Shown in pieces: positions 1-7,263 of a stretch of DNA of 7,551 nucleotides (position 1 is its first letter; each line of letters begins with the position of its first letter). The stretch covers positions 1-7,551 of the forward strand of contig JAILIJ010000141.1 of the NCBI GenBank assembly GCA_024695315.1. The letters run 5' to 3'. This DNA is from Bacteroidaceae bacterium. GTDB taxonomy: Bacteria; Bacteroidota; Bacteroidia; Bacteroidales; Bacteroidaceae. A program made the translations under genes and the position numbers. The notes beneath the pieces are model-generated. The model ran no database searches. It was not told the origin of the DNA and was given only the letters and a program-made list of their open reading frames with translations.

Positions 1-219
1 GTTTTCGAGAGTGTGGCAAATGTAGTCGTACTGAGAGTTGAGATGCGGCATTTCGTAGCGTGTTACGGTAGCGTCGCTTCCAGCTATGTTTGCATTAACG
101 TTTTCCTTGTTTACGCCAGTTGGTTCATGTTCATCGTCATCGTCTCCACAGCTTGTGAATGTAGTAAGCGAGATACATGAAATAAGCACGATGCTTGAAA
201 TGGATTTTAATATAGTCAT
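1..219 (-). CDS. Surface lipoprotein, probable DNA/RNA non-specific endonuclease, 3' part outside window
   Basis: Only the first 73 codons are visible; the frame is open to the left edge. The start is the ATG at 219-217, giving MTILKSIS followed by a hydrophobic stretch. There are two candidate lipobox cysteines, C15 (LISC) and C24 (TFTSC). C24 is preferred because GDDDDE follows it, an acidic run of the kind that acts as a lipoprotein surface-export signal in Bacteroidota, so the protein is probably displayed on the outer surface. After a linker rich in N, V and A comes RYEMPHLNSQYDYICHTLEN (about residues 54-73). From family knowledge this resembles the segment just before the catalytic domain of Bacteroidota NUC-type endonucleases, which has an E-I/M-P-x-L motif and a V/I-x-H strand. 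The catalytic DRGH motif would lie beyond the window, so the activity is inferred. It is the last visible gene of the minus-strand operon, 70 bases after the OB-fold lipoprotein gene, with a hairpin between them. Confidence 0.55.
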   Translation of the reverse strand, partial: MTILKSISSIVLISCISLTTFTSCGDDDDEHEPTGVNKENVNANIAGSDATVTRYEMPHLNSQYDYICHTLEN

Positions 220-237
220 TTTCTGTAGAAATATAAG

Positions 238-267
238 AAAGGGTGGAACGTGCTAGTTCCGCCCTTT
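238..267 (-). terminator. Hairpin between OB-fold lipoprotein gene and nuclease gene
   Basis: Two 12-base arms (256-267 and 238-249) are complementary except for one position and enclose a 6-base loop. In the minus-strand transcript the odd pair is C-A; in a plus-strand transcript it would be a G-U wobble. On the minus strand the stem is followed by a short pyrimidine-rich stretch (CTTATATTTC). It lies 22 bases after the stop of the upstream gene and 18 bases before the ATG of the nuclease gene. It could be a leaky terminator, an RNA processing or stability element, or a 5' UTR structure of the nuclease gene. The stem is clear; its function is uncertain. Confidence 0.5.
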
Positions 268-289
268 CATGGTAATATTGTTAATGATT

Positions 290-2227
290 TTATCGACGTG
301 CCTTAGCTGCAGATGAAGCTGCATAAGTGATTGTGATTGTCTGTACGCGGAGTTGAGTTGTACCAGAACCTGCATTTGTATAGACCATCTTGTTACCGTC
401 AACTTCGATAGTTGCTGTTGTCTGACCTACATATTTTGTTCCATTATATTCATCACAAGTAATTACGATATTTGCGATAGGAGCTTTTCCTTCGAAAGTA
501 ATGATATTGCTACCATATACGCGAATGCCCTTTGTAGCTTCATAGAACTTAGGAGCATTGTTATTAGTTCCCTTATCGAAAGTAATCTTAGATCCATCAG
601 ACAAATCTATATTTGTAATTTCCTGCTGATTTGTGTAGCCGAGTGTATTGAGATCTACAGTTATGCTCTCTGTGCCTGCAGTTACGGCAGAGTTAGTGAG
701 AGTGACTGTTGTGCCGTCAATAGTTACACCCTCAGAAGTTGAAGGCTTGTCATTATTGTCATCGTCACCAGTAGTTGTTCCGCCTTCAGTCTTACCATTG
801 AGGGAGTAGATGTATGCAGTACCCTTACCAGTAGTCTCGTATGTGTTACCCATGTAGTTTGTAATCTTACCGTAGAGAATTACTTCGTCACCAACCTTTA
901 CATAGTTAGCGTCTGTAATCTTCTGGTTTCCGAGTCCGTAAACCTGATAAGCCTCAAATTCGTTGTTTTGGCTACCATCCTCAGAGATGAAGAATGTTGC
1001 ATTTTGATACTTTTCAGTTTCGATAGATTGGATTCTTGAAACCTTACCCTTGATGTAGACTTCTTTTTCTGAAGTGTTTCCTGAACCGAGTTCCTTAGCG
1101 ATATTGATTGCAGCTGCTACATTGTATGGGTCCTCTACAGTACCAGTTCCCTTAGCATCGCCAAGTGGTACATCTTCAGCCTCAGGGTCCTTACCAACTT
1201 CTGTTCCGTCGATGAGTGCCCATGATGTAGACTTCAATCCTGGAGTTCCGAAGTAGTTTTCAACTGTTCCGTAGAGCACAACCTTTTTGCCGATGTTCTC
1301 TGCAATATTAGGAGAAAGTTTTGTACGGATATCTCCTGATGGGAGCTGGATAGGCATTACAAGTGTTACGTCTGAGCAGTCAGCAGCATCAGCAAGAAGA
1401 AGTTCAGTCTGAGCTTCACCTGTTGCTGCTTCGAACTTAGCACCTTCTTCAAGTTTCTGACCATCTACATAGCCTACAATATAACCTGTAAGATAAACTT
1501 TAGCGCCAGTCTTTGTCTTAGCTTCTGCAACAGTTATAGGAGCTTCCTTTGTACCTGCTGTTGTTTCTGTTTTATCGCCATCAGTATTTGTATTGTCAGC
1601 TTCTCCTTCTTCGATAAGGAAGTTTTCAAGTTCCCAAGTAGTAGAATTTTCAGCTGGAGCATAGAAGTAGAAAGCGATATATACAGAGTCGTGGTTTACG
1701 AATTCCTCAGGAATAGCGATTTGTCCAGAAGTGTAGAGAGTCCAGTCATTTGTAGTTGAAGCCTTAGGAGTGAAAGCTATTTCTGTCCATGTAGCCTTAT
1801 CGAACTCAGTAGAGTTACCGCTATAGTCCTTAGAAATGTATATCTTGTGATATTTCTGCCAGTCAGTAACCTTATTCTCGTAACGGATTGTGTTATCGAA
1901 ATAGAAACGCACCTTTCCGCTTGCACAAGTAGTGTTGAGTGCAGGTGAGATGAGGTAGGACTCAACTTCCTTGTTAGACTTAGTATCAGATCCGTCCCAT
2001 TTCTGGTAACCTGTAGCCTGAGTGTAGCTTGAACCTTGGCTCCATGCAGCGAGTCCCTTTGTGTCGTACATAGAGAAAGAAGAAAGTGATGCATTCTTGT
2101 AAGGAAGTTTCTTACCGAATGTAGTTGTGCCGTCATTGATGTCGTATGGCATTGGAACATCTTCACAAGAAGTGAAAGTTCCTATCATAGTTGCTGCGGC
2201 GAGCAGTATAGAAAAAATCTTTTTCAT
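290..2227 (-). CDS. Multidomain surface lipoprotein: jelly-roll domain plus two OB-fold-like (DUF6359-type) domains
   Basis: 645 residues. The start at 2227 gives a lipoprotein signal, MKKIFSILLAAATMIGTFTS then C21-E-D, so it is anchored to the outer membrane and, with acidic residues after the cysteine, probably faces outward. Residues about 40-207 look like a choice-of-anchor/cleaved-adhesin type beta jelly roll (YLISPAL, KVRFYFDN, WTEIAF, VYIAFYFYAP). Residues 226-340 match the DUF6359 OB-like pattern, with VYLTGYIVGYVDG, ELLLADAAD, a PIQLPSGDIRTKL strand-loop and KKVVLYGTVENYFGTPGLK. Residues 360-480 repeat an OB-like plan (VYIKGKV, ATFFISEDG, VGDEVILYGKITNYMGNTYE). A T/G/D/N linker (481-498) leads to a beta-rich C-terminal module (500-636) that I cannot assign with certainty, ending in AKARR. 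No catalytic motif is seen. It follows the DUF5689 gene after 88 bases and is probably co-transcribed. OB folds often bind nucleic acid, so a ligand-capture role is inferred; other ligands are possible. Confidence 0.85.
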   Translation of the reverse strand: MKKIFSILLAAATMIGTFTSCEDVPMPYDINDGTTTFGKKLPYKNASLSSFSMYDTKGLAAWSQGSSYTQATGYQKWDGSDTKSNKEVESYLISPALNTTCASGKVRFYFDNTIRYENKVTDWQKYHKIYISKDYSGNSTEFDKATWTEIAFTPKASTTNDWTLYTSGQIAIPEEFVNHDSVYIAFYFYAPAENSTTWELENFLIEEGEADNTNTDGDKTETTAGTKEAPITVAEAKTKTGAKVYLTGYIVGYVDGQKLEEGAKFEAATGEAQTELLLADAADCSDVTLVMPIQLPSGDIRTKLSPNIAENIGKKVVLYGTVENYFGTPGLKSTSWALIDGTEVGKDPEAEDVPLGDAKGTGTVEDPYNVAAAINIAKELGSGNTSEKEVYIKGKVSRIQSIETEKYQNATFFISEDGSQNNEFEAYQVYGLGNQKITDANYVKVGDEVILYGKITNYMGNTYETTGKGTAYIYSLNGKTEGGTTTGDDDNNDKPSTSEGVTIDGTTVTLTNSAVTAGTESITVDLNTLGYTNQQEITNIDLSDGSKITFDKGTNNNAPKFYEATKGIRVYGSNIITFEGKAPIANIVITCDEYNGTKYVGQTTATIEVDGNKMVYTNAGSGTTQLRVQTITITYAASSAAKARR

Positions 2228-2254
2228 ATTCTTTATTTTTGTGGGAAAAAGAGA

Positions 2255-2280
2255 GATGAAGTGTATTGTCCACTATCATC
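2255..2280 (-). terminator. Weak hairpin in the gap before the OB-fold lipoprotein gene
   Basis: On the minus strand GATGATAGTG (2280-2271) pairs with CACTTCATC (2263-2255) around a 7-base loop, giving nine pairs with one bulged T. The stem is followed by TCTCTTTTTCCC, an imperfect T-rich tail. It lies in the 88-base gap between the DUF5689 and OB-fold lipoprotein genes. It may be a partial terminator that lowers downstream expression, or a 5' UTR stem. The bulge, modest G+C and interrupted T-tract keep confidence low. Confidence 0.3.
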
Positions 2281-2315
2281 AAATCTTATTTCTTAATTCT
2301 TAGATGTATATATAT

Positions 2316-3176
2316 TTATTTCTCTATTATGTCGTCAATACTGCGGAGTGAAAGTTGGTAGCTTGATGAGTATCGGTTAAGAAGTCCGTAGATTGTCTTC
2401 TTTCCAGCTTGAATTGTGTCTCCTGCAAAATGTGAACTTGTACTTGTATAGAGAAGTTGCTTAACCTTTGTTCCGTCGATAGAGATGTCGTGGTATTCAG
2501 AGAACACGTCTCCACCAACTTCCCAGTGTGCGTATGGCCAACCGGCATCGCTAATTTCTGCATTATTCATTACTACCAACATTGGAGTAAGTTGTGTGAT
2601 GTTATCATCTGTGAGGTCAGCTGCCTGAATTTCGTGTGCCTTGACGATGCTTGGGTCAGCCTCTCCTACGATGCGTATGTGTTCCTTCATCATGGCGAGT
2701 GGCATAGGGCCCATTCGCATAGCTCCGTTGGTGTTGATGTATGGCATACCGATACGTGGAGACTGTCCGTAGCCGCCTACGTAAAGGTCTTTGAGTGCTA
2801 CACGTATCTTTTGTCCAACAGGATAGAGAGTGTATAGTGCGCCCATACCTTTTATACCTACAGCGATACCACCTTCGTCTGTATTAAGAGTACCGTCTTC
2901 GTTGAGCTGCTGTATATATATGTACTGGTAGATGTTTCCAGAAATGTCGTTAGCTACGACAACTCCTTCGACGACATCATCAGTAGTAACCAGTTTGTAT
3001 GAACTATTAGATATTTCTGAATTGAAATTCTTTCTGAGTTCAGCAATAGTGACAGTAGGTTCTCCGATTGTGTCGTTGGAGTATAGGCTGCTGCTAATCT
3101 GCTCTGTGTCCCAGTCGTTCATGCAAGATGCTAATGTGAGCATTCCTGCAAATATCGTAAAAATAACTTTCTTCAT
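2316..3176 (-). CDS. DUF5689 family lipoprotein, putative partner of the TonB-dependent receptor
   Basis: 286 residues starting at the ATG at 3176-3174. The N-terminus MKKVIFTIFAGMLTLAS-C18 is a classical lipoprotein signal, and the residues after it (MNDWDTE) include acidic ones, consistent with outer-membrane and probably surface location. Residues about 40-145 carry the DUF5689 hallmark: an introductory TVTIAELRKN helix, then VVEGVVVANDISGNIYQYIYIQQ, GGIAVGIKG and VGQKIRVALKDLYVGGYGQSPRIG, an OB-like strand order. The second half (150-286) keeps family features such as LTPMLVVMNNAEISD and the final SYQLSLRSIDDIIEK. The function of DUF5689 is not established. The gene starts 4 bases after the receptor stop codon, so its ribosome-binding region lies inside the receptor gene and translational coupling is likely. 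With no SusD encoded here, it is the best candidate for a receptor-associated binding lipoprotein. This role is inferred from gene order. Confidence 0.85.
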   Translation of the reverse strand: MKKVIFTIFAGMLTLASCMNDWDTEQISSSLYSNDTIGEPTVTIAELRKNFNSEISNSSYKLVTTDDVVEGVVVANDISGNIYQYIYIQQLNEDGTLNTDEGGIAVGIKGMGALYTLYPVGQKIRVALKDLYVGGYGQSPRIGMPYINTNGAMRMGPMPLAMMKEHIRIVGEADPSIVKAHEIQAADLTDDNITQLTPMLVVMNNAEISDAGWPYAHWEVGGDVFSEYHDISIDGTKVKQLLYTSTSSHFAGDTIQAGKKTIYGLLNRYSSSYQLSLRSIDDIIEK

Positions 3177-3180
3177 TGCC

Positions 3181-5865
3181 TTAGAATTTTAGAGATACGT
3201 TGAGGAATGCGTTGATAGCGTTAGCGTAGTAGTAGTGTGAGTTCTTAGAGAAGATGTAGTCGTAAGAGCGGTCTGCACGATTCTCCTCATATCCACCAGT
3301 ACGCATATCAGTATTATTTGTGATGTTCTGTACTTGTAGGTTGACGCTCAAGCGCTTGCCGTCGCGTAGATTGATGCTCTTACCAATAGATGCGTCGAGC
3401 ATGAATCCTCCCTTGAATTTCTCCTGTGTTGGAGAATATCCATCGAGAACTTCACCTGTTGTGGCGTCATATACGTAAGCAGCGTGTCCATCTTCAGCTT
3501 GTGCCTTTGCGTAGTCCCAAGCAGTAGTGTAGCCGCCAGTATTTACGTTTATATCCTGAATGTTGCTTGCATATCCTTTCACACCACCTTCAGTAGAGTT
3601 GCTTAGACGTAGATATTTAGATGCTCCAATATATACTCGGTCGTAGTAGTTGAGATTAGCATCGAAATACCATCCATTAGTATTGTAAGAAAGACCAATA
3701 GAAGCAGCTGTAAGTGGTGTAGAGTCAATTTTCACATTCTTCATGAACACAAGAAGAGGGTTGTTAGCTCCAGTAACTTGGTTCTTGAAAGCGTTGATAG
3801 TCTCTACAGTCTCTGCGCTTGAGCCTTCGTATGAGAGCTGAGCATTTGGATTGTTTGTGTACTTGGCGTCTGAGAGAGTACCGAGGAGGTTGAGTTTGAG
3901 GTTGCGTGCTAGTTTGATAGTGATAGCAGCCTCAAGTCCTTTGAATTCCTGTTCGATGCCAGTCATGCTAAGGTAAGTGAGGTAAGAAGCATCATCGTTG
4001 TAGAATGCTGTTTGCTGGCTCTTGTCGTTGAACTTAGTGTAGTAACCGCCAATCTTACCGCTTACAGGTCCGAAGTACCATTGGTATCCAGCTTCCACAT
4101 TCCAGAACCATTCATTCTTTAGTCCATCGATAAAGTTGTTCTGAATACGTGGTGCTGTGAATGCGTTGTATGCGAGTGGAGCTTGACTTTGTATTGCTCC
4201 GCCGAGGTAGAGACGAGAAGTAGCAATCTTTTTTTCGAGGAGGATCTTACCGCCTCCTCCGAGGAACTTAGCCACTCCGCTCTTTCCCTTAGAATAGTTG
4301 GCAGCACGACCATTTCTCATGAGTCCTTCGCGCTCCATCCATGTACCTTCGATATTAGCTCCGTAGCGAACTGTAAAGTCGTTGAACTTCCACTCGTTGT
4401 GTGCGAAAGCATTAGCCTTAGTAACATAGATATTGTAGTTGTAACCGAACTTGTCTCCCTTGCTGATTGAGCGGTTAGGGTTGTCCAGGTCGTTTTGATA
4501 TTCTACACTATTTGAGCCATACTTGTTGAGTGAGTAGTTGTCGTAGTCGTAGAATGTAGTAGCTCCGAGTAGGTCAGCCATAGTCTTGTAGTGCATACCC
4601 TTTGTAGAGTTGAGGTTTATGCCTAAATTGTATGTGCTGATGTCGTTAAGTTTTCCGTTGAGAATAGAGCTGAGGTTGAAAGCTAATTGGTTGTTATGAC
4701 GCTTCTCGAGATAGTAGAGAGCGTTTTTGCCTGTTGCGTTATTAGCCTCATTTTGAGCATATAGTAAATCCCATTGTACCTGTCGATTGGCTTTGCTGCC
4801 AGTCCAGTGGTCGTATAGAGTCTGCCATGTGTCGAGGACTCCAGGATTTTCGCTTAACCACTCATCATTATTATATGTGTCTGAGTACACGTTGAAAGCC
4901 GAAGAAGGCATGTTCTTGTAGTAGTCAGGACGTGGGTTATATGCGTTGTTGTATGAAAGAGCTGTTGACGCATAGTTCATCCAGGTTACAGCAGCCGAAG
5001 TAGAGAGTTTTGTATCTTCATCCATCTTCCATGTCCAGGTAGTGAGGAAAGAAGGAGAGAATTCTGTAACAACTCTACTGTTTCGCTTTTCTCCATTATA
5101 GTAACCCCAATATGGGTTGTAGTAGTGGCTATTAGCAAGTGCGTAAGCCTCTTCTGTTGCAGCTCCTTGCTGTCCGCGTTCAGTTGGAGCACCCCAAATG
5201 TTAAAAGACAGAGAGTGTTGTTTGTTGAAAATCTTTTCTGCTCCTAGCATGAAAGAGAAAGAATTGTAGAATGTTCCCTCAATCACACCTTCAGAAGCAT
5301 ATCTATATGCGAGACTTCCCATGAAAGCCCATCCGTTGCTGAGCAGTCCGCTTGCATAAGTGTAGCTTGCGCGTACCTTATAGTTTCTGTTTGTACCAGT
5401 CAGTACGGCCTTGTTACCCGCAGCATAGTGGCTTGCGTGGATGTCAATGTTTGTAGCTCCTCCGAGTGGAGAATAAGAAAAATCGTTCTGGTCCAGGTTT
5501 GTAGCACCTGTTTTGTTTCGGGTTGCATCGTTCAGACCGCCTGTAATACCAGAGAAACTGAAGCGTCCGTTTTCCACGTTGTTAAACTTGACGCCATTGA
5601 TGTAATTACCTACGTATGCATTATCTAAAGCTCGATACTTAAATCTCATAGCAGACCAAGTGTAGCCTACTTCGTTAAGGTATGGATCCTTAGTACTTTG
5701 CACGGTGGTAATTGTGCTTGCAGCTTCAGCATCTTCGTCAATCTGACCTTCTGTGAGTGAGAAGTCGAATTCTTCCACAGACAAAGTGTCGTTATTGACG
5801 ATTTGGGCATATGCTCCCGCTGAGAGACAAAAAGCCGCAGCCATAAGTTTTACACCTTTGCTCAT
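3181..5865 (-). CDS. TonB-dependent outer-membrane receptor, non-SusC type
   Basis: 894 residues. A type I signal peptide (MSKGVKLMAAAFCLSAGAYA, likely cleaved before Q21) starts at 5865. There is no N-terminal carboxypeptidase-like regulatory domain as in SusC proteins. A TonB-box-like DTLSVEEF (26-33) comes at once, followed by an acidic linker. The plug spans about 60-145, with SAMRFKYRALDNAYVGNYINGVKFNN (71-96), RFSFSGITGGLNDATRN (101-117) and GGATNIDIHAS (135-145). The rest is a beta barrel rich in aromatic residues with alternating strands such as KVRASYTYASG and WAFMGSLAYRYA, ending in NAFLNVSLKF, where the terminal Phe is typical of outer-membrane barrels. Length is in the usual range and no frame break is seen. 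It is the first gene of the minus-strand operon, preceded by an A-rich leader, and is followed after 4 bases by the DUF5689 lipoprotein gene. The neighbours suggest nucleic-acid fragments as the substrate, but nothing in the receptor itself shows this. Confidence 0.92.
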   Translation of the reverse strand: MSKGVKLMAAAFCLSAGAYAQIVNNDTLSVEEFDFSLTEGQIDEDAEAASTITTVQSTKDPYLNEVGYTWSAMRFKYRALDNAYVGNYINGVKFNNVENGRFSFSGITGGLNDATRNKTGATNLDQNDFSYSPLGGATNIDIHASHYAAGNKAVLTGTNRNYKVRASYTYASGLLSNGWAFMGSLAYRYASEGVIEGTFYNSFSFMLGAEKIFNKQHSLSFNIWGAPTERGQQGAATEEAYALANSHYYNPYWGYYNGEKRNSRVVTEFSPSFLTTWTWKMDEDTKLSTSAAVTWMNYASTALSYNNAYNPRPDYYKNMPSSAFNVYSDTYNNDEWLSENPGVLDTWQTLYDHWTGSKANRQVQWDLLYAQNEANNATGKNALYYLEKRHNNQLAFNLSSILNGKLNDISTYNLGINLNSTKGMHYKTMADLLGATTFYDYDNYSLNKYGSNSVEYQNDLDNPNRSISKGDKFGYNYNIYVTKANAFAHNEWKFNDFTVRYGANIEGTWMEREGLMRNGRAANYSKGKSGVAKFLGGGGKILLEKKIATSRLYLGGAIQSQAPLAYNAFTAPRIQNNFIDGLKNEWFWNVEAGYQWYFGPVSGKIGGYYTKFNDKSQQTAFYNDDASYLTYLSMTGIEQEFKGLEAAITIKLARNLKLNLLGTLSDAKYTNNPNAQLSYEGSSAETVETINAFKNQVTGANNPLLVFMKNVKIDSTPLTAASIGLSYNTNGWYFDANLNYYDRVYIGASKYLRLSNSTEGGVKGYASNIQDINVNTGGYTTAWDYAKAQAEDGHAAYVYDATTGEVLDGYSPTQEKFKGGFMLDASIGKSINLRDGKRLSVNLQVQNITNNTDMRTGGYEENRADRSYDYIFSKNSHYYYANAINAFLNVSLKF

Positions 5866-5934
5866 AATTTTTAATGTTATTTGTTTACTTAATATCTTTT
5901 TCTTTTTTTAGTCATTTATTTGCATATCACGACA

Positions 5935-5942
5935 CAAAAATA
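5935..5942 (-). promoter_or_regulatory. Putative -7 promoter element of the receptor operon
   Basis: On the minus strand this reads TATTTTTG, a full match to the TAnnTTTG -7 consensus of the Bacteroidota primary sigma factor. It lies about 70 bases before the receptor start codon, leaving a plausible A/T-rich leader. No clear TTTG -33 element is seen at the expected 19-21 bases upstream, and such a motif arises easily in A/T-rich DNA, so the call is moderate. Confidence 0.4.
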
Positions 5943-6147
5943 ATAAAAATAACGCTGTTTGTTTTTACATTTTTGTGAAATTCTTCTTTTTGCAATAAAA
6001 CTTATGCTGTATCTCAAAAAAAAATATGATATTTGCCCTTGTAAATACAACATAATTTAACTTTTTAGAGTCAAGATAACTTAAAAAGAACCTTATATTA
6101 TACAGCTCGATTATCCATCAACAAGTAAATGATTGGCTATTGATATT

Positions 6148-6162
6148 AAGGAGAAAAAAGGA
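6148..6162 (+). promoter_or_regulatory. Purine-rich ribosome-binding region deciding the EEP start
   Basis: AAGGAG (6148-6153) and AAAGGA (6157-6162) lie just before the ATG at 6166. They support that ATG over the in-frame upstream TTG at 6133, which would put both motifs inside the coding region and place charged residues before the signal peptide. AAGGAG has a long 12-base spacer and AAAGGA a short 3-base one, so which is used is unclear. Confidence 0.5.
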
Positions 6163-6165
6163 AAT

Positions 6166-7236
6166 ATGAGAAAGATCGTTTTATCATTTGTGGCTTTTAT
6201 TGCCGCTATTGCTTTGACTTCTGGACTGACAGAAAGTAATGGAAGTCAGGAAAAGCGAACCGTGTATGCTGGTGTTGCATTTTATAATCAAGAGAACCTA
6301 TTTGATACTATCCACGATGAGGGTAAGAATGATTATGATTTTTTGCCTAATGGCAGCTATCATTGGGGAACGATTCAGTATAAGGGCAAATTGGCTAATA
6401 TGTCGAGGGTGTTGAGTGAGCTATGTACTGACCGTGTTAAGGGAGGTGCCGCTTTCATCGGTTTGTCGGAGGTTGAGAATAGTCGTGTGCTTGACGACCT
6501 TATCAGTCAGCCTGCTCTTGCATCCAAGGGTATGCGATATATTCATTTCGAGGGTGATGATAAGCGTGGTATTGATGTGGCTGCTCTCTATAATCCAAAG
6601 ATGTTCCATCCTGATTTCAAGAAGACAAGACTTGTGTCTGTGACAAAGGAGTATCAGGAGTTTAGTGGTGGACATATTACCCGAGGTGTTCTTTACGTAG
6701 AGGGTAATCTCCTTGGTGATAAGTTTGTCTTTCTTGTCAATCACTGGCCTTCTCGTGGTGCTGCAAGTGACAGTCGTGAGTTTATGGGACGTATTGTCCG
6801 TAACCTCAAGGATTCTGTTTTGAATGCCAGTCCTGAGACGAAGGTGGTTATTATGGGTGACCTAAACGACGACCCAGATGATAAATCTATTGTTGAGGCT
6901 TTGGGGGCAAAGAAGAATATGAAGGATGTTAAGCTTGATACGGACATATATAATCCTTGGTTTGAGACTCTTCGTAAGAAAGGGCAGGGTACTTTACTTT
7001 GGGATGGTATGTGGAATTTGTTTGATCAGATTATCATCTCTAAAAGTCTTGTTGGAAAGGATCGCAGTTCGTTTAAGTTTTTTAAGAATGAGGTTTATAT
7101 GCCTGACTACATAGTGTCAAAATCTGGTCGTACTAAGGGTGGTCCTCTTCGTACTACGGCAAGTGGAGTATGGCAGAATGGTTTTTCTGATCACTTCCCA
7201 ACTCAGATATATTTTGCTAAGGAAATAGAAAGGTAA
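6166..7236 (+). CDS. Secreted endonuclease/exonuclease/phosphatase (EEP) family enzyme
   Basis: 356 residues from the ATG at 6166. The N-terminus MRKIVLSFVAFIAAIALTSG is a type I signal peptide without a lipobox cysteine, so the protein should be periplasmic or released. The EEP (exonuclease III/DNase I-like) catalytic motifs are all present in order: N41-x-E-N44-L-F-D, the metal-binding E102 in SEVEN (101-105), RGIDVA (134-139), the catalytic H193 in NHWPSR (192-197), D232 and N234 in GDLND (231-235), and the final S-D342-H343 (341-343). Such enzymes use a divalent metal to cleave phosphodiester or phosphomonoester bonds. The exact substrate cannot be read from sequence, but the ENLFD, NHWPSR and GDLNDDP forms are those of the secreted nuclease-like branch common in Bacteroidota. 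It is alone on the plus strand, divergent from the receptor operon, and closed by its own terminator. The pairing suggests a shared job in processing nucleic acids; a phosphatase role is an alternative. Confidence 0.9.
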   Translation: MRKIVLSFVAFIAAIALTSGLTESNGSQEKRTVYAGVAFYNQENLFDTIHDEGKNDYDFLPNGSYHWGTIQYKGKLANMSRVLSELCTDRVKGGAAFIGLSEVENSRVLDDLISQPALASKGMRYIHFEGDDKRGIDVAALYNPKMFHPDFKKTRLVSVTKEYQEFSGGHITRGVLYVEGNLLGDKFVFLVNHWPSRGAASDSREFMGRIVRNLKDSVLNASPETKVVIMGDLNDDPDDKSIVEALGAKKNMKDVKLDTDIYNPWFETLRKKGQGTLLWDGMWNLFDQIIISKSLVGKDRSSFKFFKNEVYMPDYIVSKSGRTKGGPLRTTASGVWQNGFSDHFPTQIYFAKEIER

Positions 7237-7263
7237 TGACTTTTTGTTTCTGTTTTTTTGAAG

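Larger units (their letters stand above)
5866..6165. promoter_or_regulatory. Divergent intergenic region between the receptor operon and the EEP enzyme gene
   Basis: This 300-base, strongly A/T-rich stretch separates the two divergently read units and must hold both promoters. A good Bacteroidota -7 element is visible for the minus-strand operon (5935-5942). For the plus strand I see only weak candidates, for example TTTG at 6032-6035 with TAATTTAA 17 bases later. CTTTTT (6061-6066) and AAAAAG (6083-6088) form a weak inverted repeat that I do not interpret. No open frame of note, tRNA or riboswitch was recognised. An ATG at 6129 opens only a four-residue peptide. Confidence 0.6.

Noticed and set aside
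353..742. 129-residue plus-strand open frame, cysteine-rich
   Set aside because: It lies opposite the C-terminal part of the OB-fold lipoprotein gene, has no signal or domain, and its composition is explained by the reverse of T/N/D-rich codons.
1777..2166. 129-residue minus-strand open frame in another frame
   Set aside because: Fully inside the 645-residue lipoprotein gene; no recognisable domain, whereas the main frame has a lipobox and a jelly roll here.
2457..2837. 126-residue plus-strand open frame
   Set aside because: Antisense to the well-supported DUF5689 gene, with no family resemblance or ribosome-binding site.
4183..4470. 95-residue plus-strand open frame
   Set aside because: Antisense to the receptor barrel; no coding evidence of its own.
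6030..6047. TATTT/AAATA inverted repeat as an operator
   Set aside because: Five A/T-only pairs are expected by chance in this very A/T-rich stretch.
6129..6143. ATG-led four-residue leader peptide before the EEP gene
   Set aside because: Too short to separate from chance in A/T-rich DNA, and it lacks regulatory codon patterns.
6133..6165. Upstream TTG start extending the EEP enzyme by 11 residues
   Set aside because: It would put charged residues before a clean signal peptide and place the purine-rich ribosome-binding region inside the gene; the ATG at 6166 fits better.
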